Translations under genes and position numbers: made by a program
Notes under the pieces: model-generated
The model's database searches: none
What the model saw: only the letters and a program-made list of their open reading frames with translations
What the model was told of the DNA's origin: nothing
Shown: one piece after another, positions 11,045 to 20,793 of the stretch
How the letters are laid out: every line of letters begins with the position of its first letter
Position numbering within the stretch: position 1 is the first letter of the stretch
DNA from: Arachis hypogaea
Taxonomy: Eukaryota; Streptophyta; Magnoliopsida; Fabales; Fabaceae
Reading direction: 5' to 3'
Assembly: GCF_003086295.3 (NCBI RefSeq)
Contig: NC_092039.1
Location: 96,306,561 to 96,370,560, forward strand
DNA: 64,000 nt

Positions 11045-12181
11045 CTAGTGGCGTCTTCTTCTTGAAGGACCAATGATGTTCTTCAACTCTTCTATGTCCC
11101 TTCCTTGCCTTTGTTGCTCCTCTCTCATAGCTCTTTGATCTTCTCTTATTTCTTGGAGAGTGAGGGCGTGTTCATGGTGTTCCACCCTTAGTTGTTCCAC
11201 GTTTTGGCTCAAGTCTTCTAAGGAGGTACTGAGTTGCTCCCAATAGTTGTTAGGAGGAAAGTGCATTCCATGAGGTATTTGTTGATGAACTTCCTCATGT
11301 TCTCCTTGGGGGCCGTGAGGGACTTCCCTTGTTTGCTCCATCCTTTTCTTGGTGATGGGCTTGTCTTCTTCAATGGAGACATCTCCATCTATGATAACTC
11401 CAGCTGAATAACATAGATGGCATATGAGGTGGGGGAAGGCTAGCCGTGCCATGTATGAAGGCTTGTCAGCTATTTTGTAGAGTTCATTGGCTATGACTTC
11501 ATGAACCTCTACTTCCTCTCCAATCATGATGCTATGAATCATGATTGCCCGATCCACAGTAACTTCAGATCGGTTGCTTGTAGGGATGATGGATCTTTGG
11601 ATGAACTCCAGCCATCCTCTAGCTACAGGCTTGAGGTCCAGTCTTCTTAGTTGGACTGGTTTGCCTTTGGAGTCTACTCTCCATTGGGCGCCTTCCACAC
11701 AAATGTCCATTAGGACTTGGTCCAACCTTTGATTGAAGTTGACCCTCCTTGTGTAGGGGCGTTCATCACCTTGCATCATGGGTAGATGAAACGCCAACCT
11801 CACATTCTCCGGACTAAAATCTAAGTATTTCCCCCGAACCATTGTGAGATAGTTCTTTGGATTCGGGTTCATACTTTGATCATGGTTCTTTGTGATCCAT
11901 GCATTAGCATAGAACTCTTGAACCATCAATAATCCGACTTGTTGTATGGGGTTGGTGATGACTTCCCAACTTCTTCTTTGGATTTCATGTCGGATTTCCG
12001 GATACTCATTCTTTTTGAGCTTGAAGGGGACTTCAGGGATCACCCTTTTCTTTGCCACAACATCATAGAAGTGGTCTTGGTGGCTCTTGGAGATGAATCT
12101 CTCCTTCTCCCATGACTCGGAAGTGGAAGCTTTTGCCTTCCCTTTTCCTTTTCTTGAGGAAACTCCGGTCTTGGGTGCCAT
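11045..12181 (-). CDS. Transposon-protein-type ORF of element C (378 aa), intact
   Basis: An intact frame of 378 residues. The N-terminus is basic (SSRKGKGKAKAS). Residues ~35-265 resemble the 'putative plant transposon protein' domain found in Athila-like retroelements and many plant genome ORFs (EFYANAW near 89-95, then FSPENVRLAFHLP). The C-terminal third is a predicted coiled coil (about 316-370, heptad-rich in Leu, Glu and Gln), ending in an Arg-rich tail (SRRRRH). A decayed relative is at 52.97-53.7 kb in element E, where VREFYANYYTG aligns with VQEFYANAW. The ORF follows gag-protease in the position where Athila-type elements carry extra ORFs. Role unknown; nucleic-acid binding or capsid-associated oligomerisation is only a guess from charge and coil. 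Confidence 0.8.
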   Translation of the reverse strand: MAPKTGVSSRKGKGKAKASTSESWEKERFISKSHQDHFYDVVAKKRVIPEVPFKLKKNEYPEIRHEIQRRSWEVITNPIQQVGLLMVQEFYANAWITKNHDQSMNPNPKNYLTMVRGKYLDFSPENVRLAFHLPMMQGDERPYTRRVNFNQRLDQVLMDICVEGAQWRVDSKGKPVQLRRLDLKPVARGWLEFIQRSIIPTSNRSEVTVDRAIMIHSIMIGEEVEVHEVIANELYKIADKPSYMARLAFPHLICHLCYSAGVIIDGDVSIEEDKPITKKRMEQTREVPHGPQGEHEEVHQQIPHGMHFPPNNYWEQLSTSLEDLSQNVEQLRVEHHEHALTLQEIREDQRAMREEQQRQGRDIEELKNIIGPSRRRRH

Positions 12182-12739
12182 TGATGGTGAATGAAAAATA
12201 AAAAGCTTAGGCTTTTTACCACACCAAACTTAAAATTTGCTCGTCCTCGAGCAAAAAAGAAAAGAAGAGTAGAAGAAGAAGAAGAAGAGAAATTGGAAGA
12301 GAGGGAGAGAAGTGGGTTCGGCTATATGAGAGAAGAATGGGTAGTGTTGTGTGAAAATGAAGAAGAAAAGAGAGGTATTTATAGGGAGAGGGGGGAGGGT
12401 TAGGTTTCGGCCATTTGGGTGGGAATGGGTGGGAAATTGAATTTGAATGTAATGGGGGTAGGTGGGGTTTATGGGGAAGAGGAGGTTGATGTGAATGGTG
12501 CATGGGGTAATTGGGAAGAGAAATTGATGTGATTGGTGAAGGTTTTTGGGAAGGGTGACATTGAGAATGAGATTTGGATTAGGAGAGTGTGAATAGGATT
12601 AAAAGAAAAGGTAGGTGGGGATCCTGTGGGGTCCACAGGTCTTGAGGTGGGGATCCTGTGGGGTCCACAGGTCCTGAGGTGAAAAGAAATACCATTCCTT
12701 TACCCTATAGGCGTGTAAATTGCCTTCATGCACCATTCT
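12182..12739 (-). other. Inter-ORF spacer of element C
   Basis: Non-coding. In element sense it runs from the palindrome array to the second ORF. It includes a PPT-like motif (AAGTTTGGTGTGG at about 12222-12234) just upstream of the ORF start. A 26-bp block is repeated directly around 12617-12670 (GGTGGGGATCCTGTGGGGTC). Confidence 0.6.
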
Positions 12740-12976
12740 GGCGTTCAAACGCCCATTGGTGCATGTTCTGGGCGTTAAACGCCCATGTGATGCTTGATTC
12801 TGGCGTTGAACGCCAGTTTCAAGCTTGTTTCTGGCGTTCAGCGCCAGATTGTCCTCTGCGTGCGCATCCTGGCGTTAAACGCCAGGATGTTGCTTGTTTT
12901 GGGCGTTCAGCGCCAGGAAGATGCTCTGTTCTGGCGCTGAACGCTGGCCAGATGCATCTTCTGGGCGCTGAACGCC
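12740..12976. repeat. Palindrome array in element C interior (8 units, ~31-bp period)
   Basis: Eight inverted repeats of core GGCGTTNAACGCC have centres near 12747, 12777, 12808, 12839, 12877, 12908, 12939 and 12970. The steps are 30-31, 31, 31, 38, 31, 31 and 31 bp. The fifth unit is a 23-bp perfect palindrome apart from its centre (12866-12888). Linkers of 13-20 bp are only loosely alike. The array lies between gag-protease and the second ORF. Confidence 0.85.
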
Positions 12977-13209
12977 GGCCCGTGCGTCCTCCAGGGTGAA
13001 AAATTTTTTTCCTCTGTTTTTGACTCTGTTTTTAATTTTTTTGATTTTTTTCGTGACTCCTCATGATCATGTACCTAATTAAACACAAAAATAACAAAGA
13101 AACAAAATAAAATAAAATTAGATAAATAAAATTGGGTTGCCTCCCAACAAGCGCTTCTTTAATGTCAATAGCTTGACAGTGGCTCTCATGGAGCCACAGA
13201 TTAATCAAG

Positions 13210-15528
13210 TCAATGTTGTCTAGTCCCAACACCAAACTTAGAGTTTGGATATGGGGTTTGAACACCAAACTTAGAGTTTGGTTGTGGCCTCACAACACCA
13301 AACTTAGAGTCTGACTGTGTGGGCTCTTCTTGACCTTGAACTGAGAGAAGCTCTTCATGCTTATTCTCTTTTGTCACAGAGGGATTGCCATGTGCTTGAA
13401 ACACAAGGTATTCTCCATTCAATTGAAGGTCTAATTCTCCTCTGTTGACATCTATCACAGCTTCTGCTGTGGCTAGGAAAGGTCTTCCTAGGATGATGCA
13501 TTCGTCATCTTCCTTCCTAGTATCTAGGATTAGGAAATCAGCAGGGATGTAAAAGTCTTCAACTTTTATAAGCACGTCCTCTACTATCCCATGAGCTTGT
13601 CTTATGGACTTATCTGCCAATTGCAGTGAGAACAAAGCAGGTTGCACCTCAATGATCCCTAGCTTCTCCATTACAGAGAGTGGCATAAGGTTTATCCCTG
13701 ACCCAAGATCACACAGAGCTTTTTCAAAGCTCATGGTGCCAATGGTGCAAGGTATCAAGAACTTGCCAGGATCTTGTCTCTTTTGAGGTAGAGTTTCCTG
13801 AATCCAAGTATCCAAATCACGAATGAGCAAGGGAGGTTCACTTTCCCAAGTCTCATTACCAAATAGCTTGGCATTCAGTTTCATGATAGCTCCTAGATAT
13901 TGAGCAACTTGCTCACCAGTCACATCTTCATCCTCTTCAGAGGATGAATAATAGTCAGAGCTCATGAATGGCAGAAGGAGATTTAATGGAATCTCTATGG
14001 TCTCTGTATGAGCCTCAGATTCCTCAGGATCCTTAATGGGAAACTCCTTCTTGCTTGAGGGACGTCCCAGGAGGTCTTCCTCACTGGGATTTTCGTCCTC
14101 CTCCTCCCTAGTGCATTCGGCCACTTTGATTAAATCAATGGCCTTGCACTCTCCTTTTGGATTCTCTTCTGTATTGCTTGGGAGAGTACTGGGAGGAGTT
14201 TCAATGACTTTCTTACTCAGCTGGCCCACTTGTGCCTCCAAATTTCTAATGGAGGATCTTGTTTCATTCATGAAACTGAAAGTGGCCTTTGACAGATCAG
14301 AGACTATATTGGCTAAATTGGAATTATTTTGTTCAGGATTCTCTGTCTGTTGCTGAGAAGATGATGGATATGGCTTACTATTATTCAGCCTATTGCGTCC
14401 ACCATTGTTAAAACCTTGTTGAGGTTTTTGTTGATCCTTCCAGGAGAAATTTGGATGATTTCTCCATGATGGGTTATAGGTGTTACCATAAGGTTCACCC
14501 ATGTAATTAACTTCTGCCATGGCAGGGTTCTCAGGATCATATGCTTCTTCAGAAGCTACCTCTCTAGTACTGTTGGATGCATGTTGCAATCCATTCAGAT
14601 TTTGAGAGATTATGTTGACCTGTTGAGTCAACACTTTGTTCTGAGCCAATATGGCATTCAGAGCATCAATTTCAAGAACTCCTTTCTTCTGAAGTACCCC
14701 ATTATTCACAGAATTCCTCTCAGAGGTGTACATGAACTGGTTGTTTGCAACCATGTTAATGAGTTCTTGAGCCTCTTCAGGCGTTTTCTTCAGGTGAATA
14801 GATCCACCTGCAGAATGATCCAGTGATATTTTCGAAAATTCAGAGAGACCATAATAGAATATATCTAACATGGTCCATTCTGAAAACATGTCAGATGGAC
14901 ATCTTTTGGTCAGCTGCTTGTATCTTTCCCAAGCTTCATAGAGGGATTCACCATCTTTTTGCTTGAAGGTTTGAACATCCACTCTCAGCTTGCTCAGCTT
15001 TTGAGGAGGAAAGAACTTATCTAAGAAGGCAGTAACCAGCTTATCCCAAGAGTTCAGGCTGTCCTTAGGTTGTGAATCCAACCATATTCTAGCTCTGTCT
15101 CTTACAGCAAAAGGGAAAAGCATGAGTCTGTAGACTTCAGGATCAACTCCATTCGTCTTTACAGTCTCACAGATCTGCAAGAATTCAGTTAAAAACTGAT
15201 AAGGATCTTCAGATGGAAGTCCATAAAACTTGCAGTTTTGTTGCATTAATGCAACTAGTTGAGGCTTAAGCTCAAAGTTATTGGCTCCAATGGCAGGAAT
15301 GGAGATGCTTCTTCCATCAAATTTGGATGTTGGCTTTGTGAAGTCACCAAGCATTCTCCTTGCATTATTATTATTATTATTTTCGGCCATCTCCTTCTCT
15401 TGTTCGAAATTTTCTGAAAGGTTGCTTCTGGATTGTTGTAATTTAGCTTCTCTTAATTTTCTCTTCAGAGTCCTTTCAGGTTCTGGATCAACTTCAACAA
15501 GAGTGCCCTTTTCCTTGTTCCTGCTCAT
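13210..15528 (-). CDS. Gag-protease polyprotein of element C (772 aa), intact
   Basis: The intact frame starts at an ATG reading MSRNKEKG. Residues ~105-215 match the retrotransposon Gag domain (AVRDRARIWLDSQP, LVTAFLDKFFPP, ESLYEAWERYKQL). No CCHC zinc knuckle is visible. A Gln/Asn-rich linker (~355-405) is followed by a short coiled stretch and an acidic segment. Residues ~590-695 are a retropepsin-like aspartic protease: active site DLGSG at 607-611 and the second conserved block ILGRPFLAT at 679-687. The C-terminus has SKFGV three times, 11 residues apart (741, 752, 763). The frame then stops, with no reverse transcriptase. In element D the same start context begins MSRSKDKS, which supports this start. 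Expected role: particle protein and its processing in the cytoplasm. Confidence 0.92.
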   Translation of the reverse strand: MSRNKEKGTLVEVDPEPERTLKRKLREAKLQQSRSNLSENFEQEKEMAENNNNNNARRMLGDFTKPTSKFDGRSISIPAIGANNFELKPQLVALMQQNCKFYGLPSEDPYQFLTEFLQICETVKTNGVDPEVYRLMLFPFAVRDRARIWLDSQPKDSLNSWDKLVTAFLDKFFPPQKLSKLRVDVQTFKQKDGESLYEAWERYKQLTKRCPSDMFSEWTMLDIFYYGLSEFSKISLDHSAGGSIHLKKTPEEAQELINMVANNQFMYTSERNSVNNGVLQKKGVLEIDALNAILAQNKVLTQQVNIISQNLNGLQHASNSTREVASEEAYDPENPAMAEVNYMGEPYGNTYNPSWRNHPNFSWKDQQKPQQGFNNGGRNRLNNSKPYPSSSQQQTENPEQNNSNLANIVSDLSKATFSFMNETRSSIRNLEAQVGQLSKKVIETPPSTLPSNTEENPKGECKAIDLIKVAECTREEEDENPSEEDLLGRPSSKKEFPIKDPEESEAHTETIEIPLNLLLPFMSSDYYSSSEEDEDVTGEQVAQYLGAIMKLNAKLFGNETWESEPPLLIRDLDTWIQETLPQKRQDPGKFLIPCTIGTMSFEKALCDLGSGINLMPLSVMEKLGIIEVQPALFSLQLADKSIRQAHGIVEDVLIKVEDFYIPADFLILDTRKEDDECIILGRPFLATAEAVIDVNRGELDLQLNGEYLVFQAHGNPSVTKENKHEELLSVQGQEEPTQSDSKFGVVRPQPNSKFGVQTPYPNSKFGVGTRQH

Positions 15529-17037
15529 AAGAAAGAGAAGAAAACAAGAAAAGAAAAAGGAATCCTCTATGTCACAGTATAGAGATTCCCTTATGTTAGT
15601 AGAAGAAGAAAGGGGTAGAAGAATGAAGGAGGAGGTTCGGATTTGGATGAAGAGAGGTGAAGAGAAGTGTTAGTAATTAAATAATTAAATAGAATAAGAA
15701 AAGAGAAGAGAAATTTTCGAAAATAATTTTGAAAAAATGGTTAGTGATTTTCGAAAATTAAAGATGAGATGAGATTAAAATTAGAATTTAAAACAATTAA
15801 AAAGAATTTTTGAAAAAGAGGGGGAGAATTTTCGAAAATTTAGAGAGGGAAAAGTAGTTAGGTGGTTTTGAAAAAGATAAGAAACAAACAAGGAGTTAGT
15901 TAGTTGATTGAAAAAGATTTGAAATCAAATTTTGAAAAAGATAAGAAGATAGGAGGTTAGATAAGATATTTTGAAATCAAATTTTGAAAAAGATAAAATT
16001 TTTGAAAAAGATAAGATAAAAGATAAAAAGATATATTTGAAAAAGATATTTGAAAAAAAGATTTAATTTTAAAAATTACTTAACTAACAAGAAACTACAA
16101 GATAAGATTCTAGAATTTAAAGATTGAACCTTTCTTAACAAGAAAGTAACAAACTTCAAATTTTTGAACCAATCACATTAATTGTTAGCTAATTTTTCGA
16201 AAATTGGATAAAAAGATAAGAAAAAGATTTTGAAAATATTTTGAAAAATATTTTTGAAATTTTCGAAAATTAAAAAAATGAAAAAGATATGATTTTTGAA
16301 AAAGATTTTGAAAAGATAAGATTTTTAAAATTGAAATTTTGACTTGACTTGTAAGAAACAACTAATTTTTAAAAATTTTTGACCAAGTCAACCCAAAATT
16401 TCGAAATTTTGGAGGGAAATAAGGAAAAGATATTTTTGAAATCAAATTTTGAATGAAAAACACAAAAATGACCCAAAACATGAAAATTTTGGATCAAGAC
16501 ACAAGATGCATGCATGAATGCTATGAATGTCAAGATGAACACCAAGAACACTTTGAAGATCATGATGAACATCAAGAACATAATTTTGAAAAATTTTGAT
16601 GCAAAGAAAACATGCAAGACACCAAACTTAGAAATTTTTAATGCATGGAAAATATGAATGCACAAGTGCACATGAAAAACAACAAAAGACACAAAACAAG
16701 AAATCATCAAGATCAAACAAGAAGACTTGTCAAGAACAACTTGAAGATCATGAAGAACACTATGAATGCATGAAATTTTCGAAAAAAAATGCAAGAAAAA
16801 TTTTAAAAGCATGCACTTGACACCAAACTTAAAAATTAACACAAGACTCAAACAAGAAACACAAAATATTTTTTATTTTTATGATTTTCTAATTTTTTTG
16901 TATTTTTATTGATTTTTTTTCGAAAAACATTTTTGGAAAAACGAAAAATAAAAGAAAAATTTTGAAAAAGATCTTTGAAAAGAAAATTACCTAATCTGAG
17001 CAACAAGATGAACCGTCAGTTGTCCATACTCGAACAA
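15529..17037 (-). other. Leader of element C
   Basis: In element sense this ~1.5 kb leader is pyrimidine-rich, with many TTTTTCAAA/ATCTTTTTC repeats (15.7-16.35 kb). Two PPT-like motifs (AAGTTTGGTGTC) lie near 16618-16630 and 16820-16833. The 160-residue ORF here is composition-driven and not credible. Unlike element D, this leader has no palindrome array. Confidence 0.65.
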
Positions 17038-17055
17038 TCCCCGGCAACGGCGCCA
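17038..17055 (-). other. Primer binding site of element C, tRNA-Asp type
   Basis: The reverse complement reads TGGCGCCGTTGCCGGGGA, six bases from the LTR edge. It fixes the element's orientation as minus. Confidence 0.9.
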
Positions 17056-17061
17056 AAAACT

Positions 17062-18876
17062 TGGTGGACGAAATTGTGATTCCCTTTTTTCTTGTAATTG
17101 TATGGATTTATTCAATAATTGTCTTTATTTGAATTCACAACTTCGTTCAACTAACCAGCAAGTGTACTGGGTCGTCCAAGTAATAACCTTACGTGAGTAA
17201 GGGTCGAATCCACAGAGATTGTTGGTATGAAGCAAGCTATGGTCACCTTGTAAATCTCAGTCAGGCAAATTAAACATTATTTATGGGTTTGAGGATAGGA
17301 ATAATAAAAAGAAATAAATAATAAAAGGGATAGAACACTTATGCAGATTCATTGGTGGGAATTTCAGATAAGCGGATGGAGATGCTGTAGAGCTCTTGGA
17401 CGCCTGCTCTCCTACTCCTTCTACTCAATCCTTCTTACTCCTTTCCATGGCAAGCTTTGTATAGGGGTTCACCATCAACTGTGGCTACTTTCATTCCTCA
17501 CGGGGAAATAACCTGTGCGGCTGTCACTCGCACAGCTAACCAGTCTGGAGGCATCACCCATGGCTGATAGCTACATCCCATCCTCGCAGTGAAAACTATG
17601 CTAACGCACTCTGTCACAGTACGGCTAATCACCGGTTGGTTCCCGCTCCTACTGGAATAGAATCCCTCTTTTGCGTCTGTCACCAACGCCCAGCAGGTTA
17701 AAGTTTGAAGCACGTCACGGTCATTCATGATCGGAATCCTACTCGGAACACCACAGACAAGGTTGGACTTTCCGGACTCCCAGGATCCTACTCGGAACAC
17801 CACAGACAAGGTTGGACTTTCCGGATCCAGATGAATGCCGCCAACTATCTAACTTATACCACGAAGATTCTGTTGGGGAATCTAAGAGATACGCATTCAA
17901 GCTCTGTTGCATGTAGAACGGACATGGTTGTCAATCACGCGCATTCATAAGTGAGAATGATAATGAGGGTAATCTGACTCATAACATTCATCATGTTCTT
18001 GGGTACGAATGAATATCTTGGAATAAGAATAAGAGAGATTTGAATAAAAGAAGATAGAATTGCATTAATACTTGAGGTACAGCAGAGCTCCACACCCTTA
18101 ATCTATGGTGTGCAGAAACTCCACCGTTGAAAATACATAAGCAAAGAGTTCAGGCATGGCCGAATGGCCAGCCTCTCTAACGTGATCAATGATCCCCTAA
18201 GATGAAGAATAAAACAAAACTGAGACCAAAGATGAGATCAAAGATGTCTAATACAATAGATAAATGTCCTATATATACTAGACTAGCTACTAGGGTTTAC
18301 ATGAGTAAGTAATTGATGCATAAATCCACTTCCGGGGCCCACTTGGTGTGTGCTTGGGCTGAGCTTGATGAATTCACGTGCTAAGGCATATCTTGGCGTC
18401 AAACTCCAGGTTATGACGTGTTTTGGGCGTTCAACTCCGGATCATGACGTTTTTCTGGCGTTTTACTCCAGACAGCAGCGTGTACTTGGCGTTTAACGCC
18501 AAGTTACGTCGTCATTCTTCGAATAAAGTATGGACTATTATATATTGCTGGAAAGCCCTGGATGTCTACTTTCCAACGCCGTTGAGAGCGCGCCAATTGG
18601 AGTTCTGTAGCTCCAGAAAATCCATTTCGAGTGCAGGGCGGTCAGATTCCATCAGCATCAGCAGTCCTTTTGTCAGCCTTCTTCAGAGTTTTGCTCAAAT
18701 CCCTCAATTTCAGTCAGAATTTACCTGAAATCACAGAAAAACACACAAACTCATAGTAAAGTCCAGAAATGTGAATTTAACATAAAAACTAATGAAAACA
18801 TCCCTAAAAGTAGCTCAAACTTACTAAAAACTATATGAAAACAATGCCAAAAAGCGTATAAATTATCCGCTCATCA
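17062..18876 (-). repeat. Element C 5' LTR (1815 bp) with promoter
   Basis: Same length as the left LTR. The TATA-like box on the minus strand is at about 18268-18281, with the palindrome array upstream at 18392-18504. The RNA start is expected ~30 bp below the box, near 18240. The GACGACC block is at 17167-17180. Confidence 0.92.
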
Positions 18877-18881
18877 ATGGT
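18877..18881 (+). repeat. Target site duplication of element C, right copy (ATGGT)
   Basis: Second copy of the five target bases. Copy B sequence resumes here exactly where copy A continues after 2053. Confidence 0.93.
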
Positions 18882-19271
18882 CAACTTAGGATGATTTATG
18901 GTATAAAGTGTAAGAGAAGAATGTTTAATGGATGGCGTTGTAAATCAAGGCTCATTTTGGTTGATACTTCAAGGCTTAGATGCAAGGGTTGGGCTAGTGC
19001 TCAATTGAATGGGTCTAAAAGGAGAGTTTGGTATCACCTTGAGAATTCCTCTTGCTTACCACCCGGATGGATTAATGATGATCAAGCTCAAGACGGGTAT
19101 GAAAATAAAGTGTGGGATCCTGGATTATAAAATGCGGATCACATTTGGGAGCCCATGGAGTGTGTAGAACTTTATCAAAGCTTGGAGCTATTAATTTTGA
19201 ATGATGGAGCTAATTGGAGAACCAAGCATTGGTGGACGTTCCAAGATGAGTTTAAGCACAAGCCACCTTAA
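18882..19271 (+). pseudogene. Gag-position ORF, copy B, 3' part
   Basis: Continuation of the frame broken at 8166. It includes the conserved CKGW, CLPPGW and KVWDPG block. It keeps a Trp codon where copy A has the stop at 2162, and shares the stop at 19128 with A. The frame's last stop is at 19269-19271. Confidence 0.75.
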
Positions 19272-19533
19272 GAGGAGCCCCCCATAAGTCCAACTTAAGG
19301 ACAATAAACAAAAGTGCTAGGTAGGAGACACCCCACCATGGTAACCTCTTTTCATTTTCTCTTTTTGTACATATTGGTAACTAGTTTAAATTCATGTTTT
19401 TGGTTTGTTTGTTGAGTATATTTAGTAGTATAGTATGTTAAATAAGTTTTTAGGGTGTTTTGGCAGCTGTTTGGAGGTTTAGAATGCTTGGTTTGGTGAA
19501 AGAACTTGGAAAAATTTTGAAAAACAAAGCACC

Positions 19534-19894
19534 ATCCACGCACACGCGCACCTAGCACGTACGCGCAACCCAGCATTTTCGACCATCCATGCGCACACGC
19601 ACTGTATGCGTACGCGTGGATGCAAAAATTTCACCCCCAGCCAAAAATCCGAGAGTTAGGCCTGTACTGTGCGAATATTGGGTCTCAGGCACAAACCAAC
19701 CCGCGCGTACGCACGCTGTGCGCACGCGCGTCGATTTTGCTACCTGCCCTCCTGGTACATTTTCCAGAGAGTTGGGCCAATCCTGGGCTGACATTGTGCC
19801 CTGCGCCCAACCTAACCCGCGCGTGCGCACACTTGGCGCGTAAGCGCCCTTCGGCCAAAATGCACATCGGCGCGTAAGCGTGCATGGCACGTCC
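19534..19894 (+). repeat. CpG-rich module (copy B)
   Basis: Near-identical to 2706-3066, with a few CpG-to-TpG or CpA changes and one reverse change (GTCCGCGCTGG against GTCTGTGCTGG in A). Confidence 0.75.
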
Positions 19895-20475
19895 GCGCTG
19901 GTAAATAAAAGAGAGTTTTTTTCCCCTCTTCCATTTTCTTTTGTTTATCGCATTCGTATACTCTTATTCTTTGCATTTTTATTTTGATTTTATAGCTTGT
20001 TTTTACTTTAATTTTTTTCTAGTTTCTCATTTTAATAATGGTGTTGAATTCTAATACTCAATTGTTAAGAATTTCTTGCATTGTTTTGGTGCTTCATGAC
20101 TTGTTGCATTAATTGTAATATTTGTCCTACACACGAGATTAGTGCTTAAGTCCTTCTTAACTCATTATCATTTGTTCTTGTGCCTCATTATCATTGAGTT
20201 AGGATGGGACCACACGCTCTCATGCTTATCACTAATCTTGTTTGTGCCAACTCTTGTTTGAACTTGATGTTCAATATGCTCTTCATGCTTTGACTCCCCT
20301 CTTGTATCAAGTATTAGTTGATATGCCTTAGCTTATATTGTCTTCTCATCTACATGTTGTAGCTACCATGTAGTAGAGAACCATACCCTTATTTGGCATT
20401 AGCCACCGCCTATGTTCTATTTGCTTTCATATCTTTGTTATGGGCTTAATTTTCTTTCTTTTTCTTTCCTTTAGG

Positions 20476-20793
20476 TTGGCCACCAAGAAGGGAGAAGGGA
20501 AAGGTCTCAAAATGGGGCAACAAACAAGTCATTTGCACAACGTTTTGAGGAAGCTCATCAGTTGTAACAACCCATCCACCTTGCTCTTCTTTACATGCAC
20601 CGAGGACAATGCAGTCTTCAAGTGTGGGGAGGTCGTTCGACCGATCTCCATAGGTAACAATTTCCTTTTCAATACCAATTTTTTTATTTTCTTTGTTAGA
20701 TTAGTTGTTGCATTGCATGACATGTTGCATGTTAGTTATAATTTGTACATATTTTACCACTTCTTTCCTTTTAGAACTACTTGGTTAGGGTGA
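20476..20793 (+). pseudogene. Relic of the small basic ORF, copy B
   Basis: Same as 3648-3965, with the start codon also lost (TTGGCCACC). It ends in the same FKCGEVV string that encodes a PPT-like motif. Confidence 0.4.

Larger units (their letters stand above)
8167..18876 (-). mobile_element. Element C: young non-autonomous LTR retrotransposon (10,710 bp)
   Basis: It is bounded by TG...CA LTRs of 1815 bp, flanked by a perfect ATGGT duplication, and read on the minus strand. Order in element sense: 5' LTR (18876-17062), tRNA-Asp-type primer site, 1.5 kb pyrimidine-rich leader, intact Gag-protease ORF, ~31-bp palindrome array, intact transposon-protein-type ORF, 0.9 kb untranslated region, 3' LTR (9981-8167). 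The LTRs align without indels, with about nine substitutions by eye (~0.5%), so insertion was recent. There is no room for, and no trace of, reverse transcriptase, RNase H or integrase. It must have used another element's enzymes. Confidence 0.93.

Noticed and set aside
12740..12976. CRISPR-like array (short palindromic repeats with ~15-bp spacers)
   Set aside because: The host is a plant, the repeats are degenerate 13-23 bp dyads, the linkers are related to each other, and no cas genes exist. It is a retroelement module.
16369..16851. 160-aa Phe/Leu-rich ORF on the minus strand
   Set aside because: It lies in the low-complexity leader of element C, where A-rich sequence on the plus strand gives Phe-rich frames. 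No domain.
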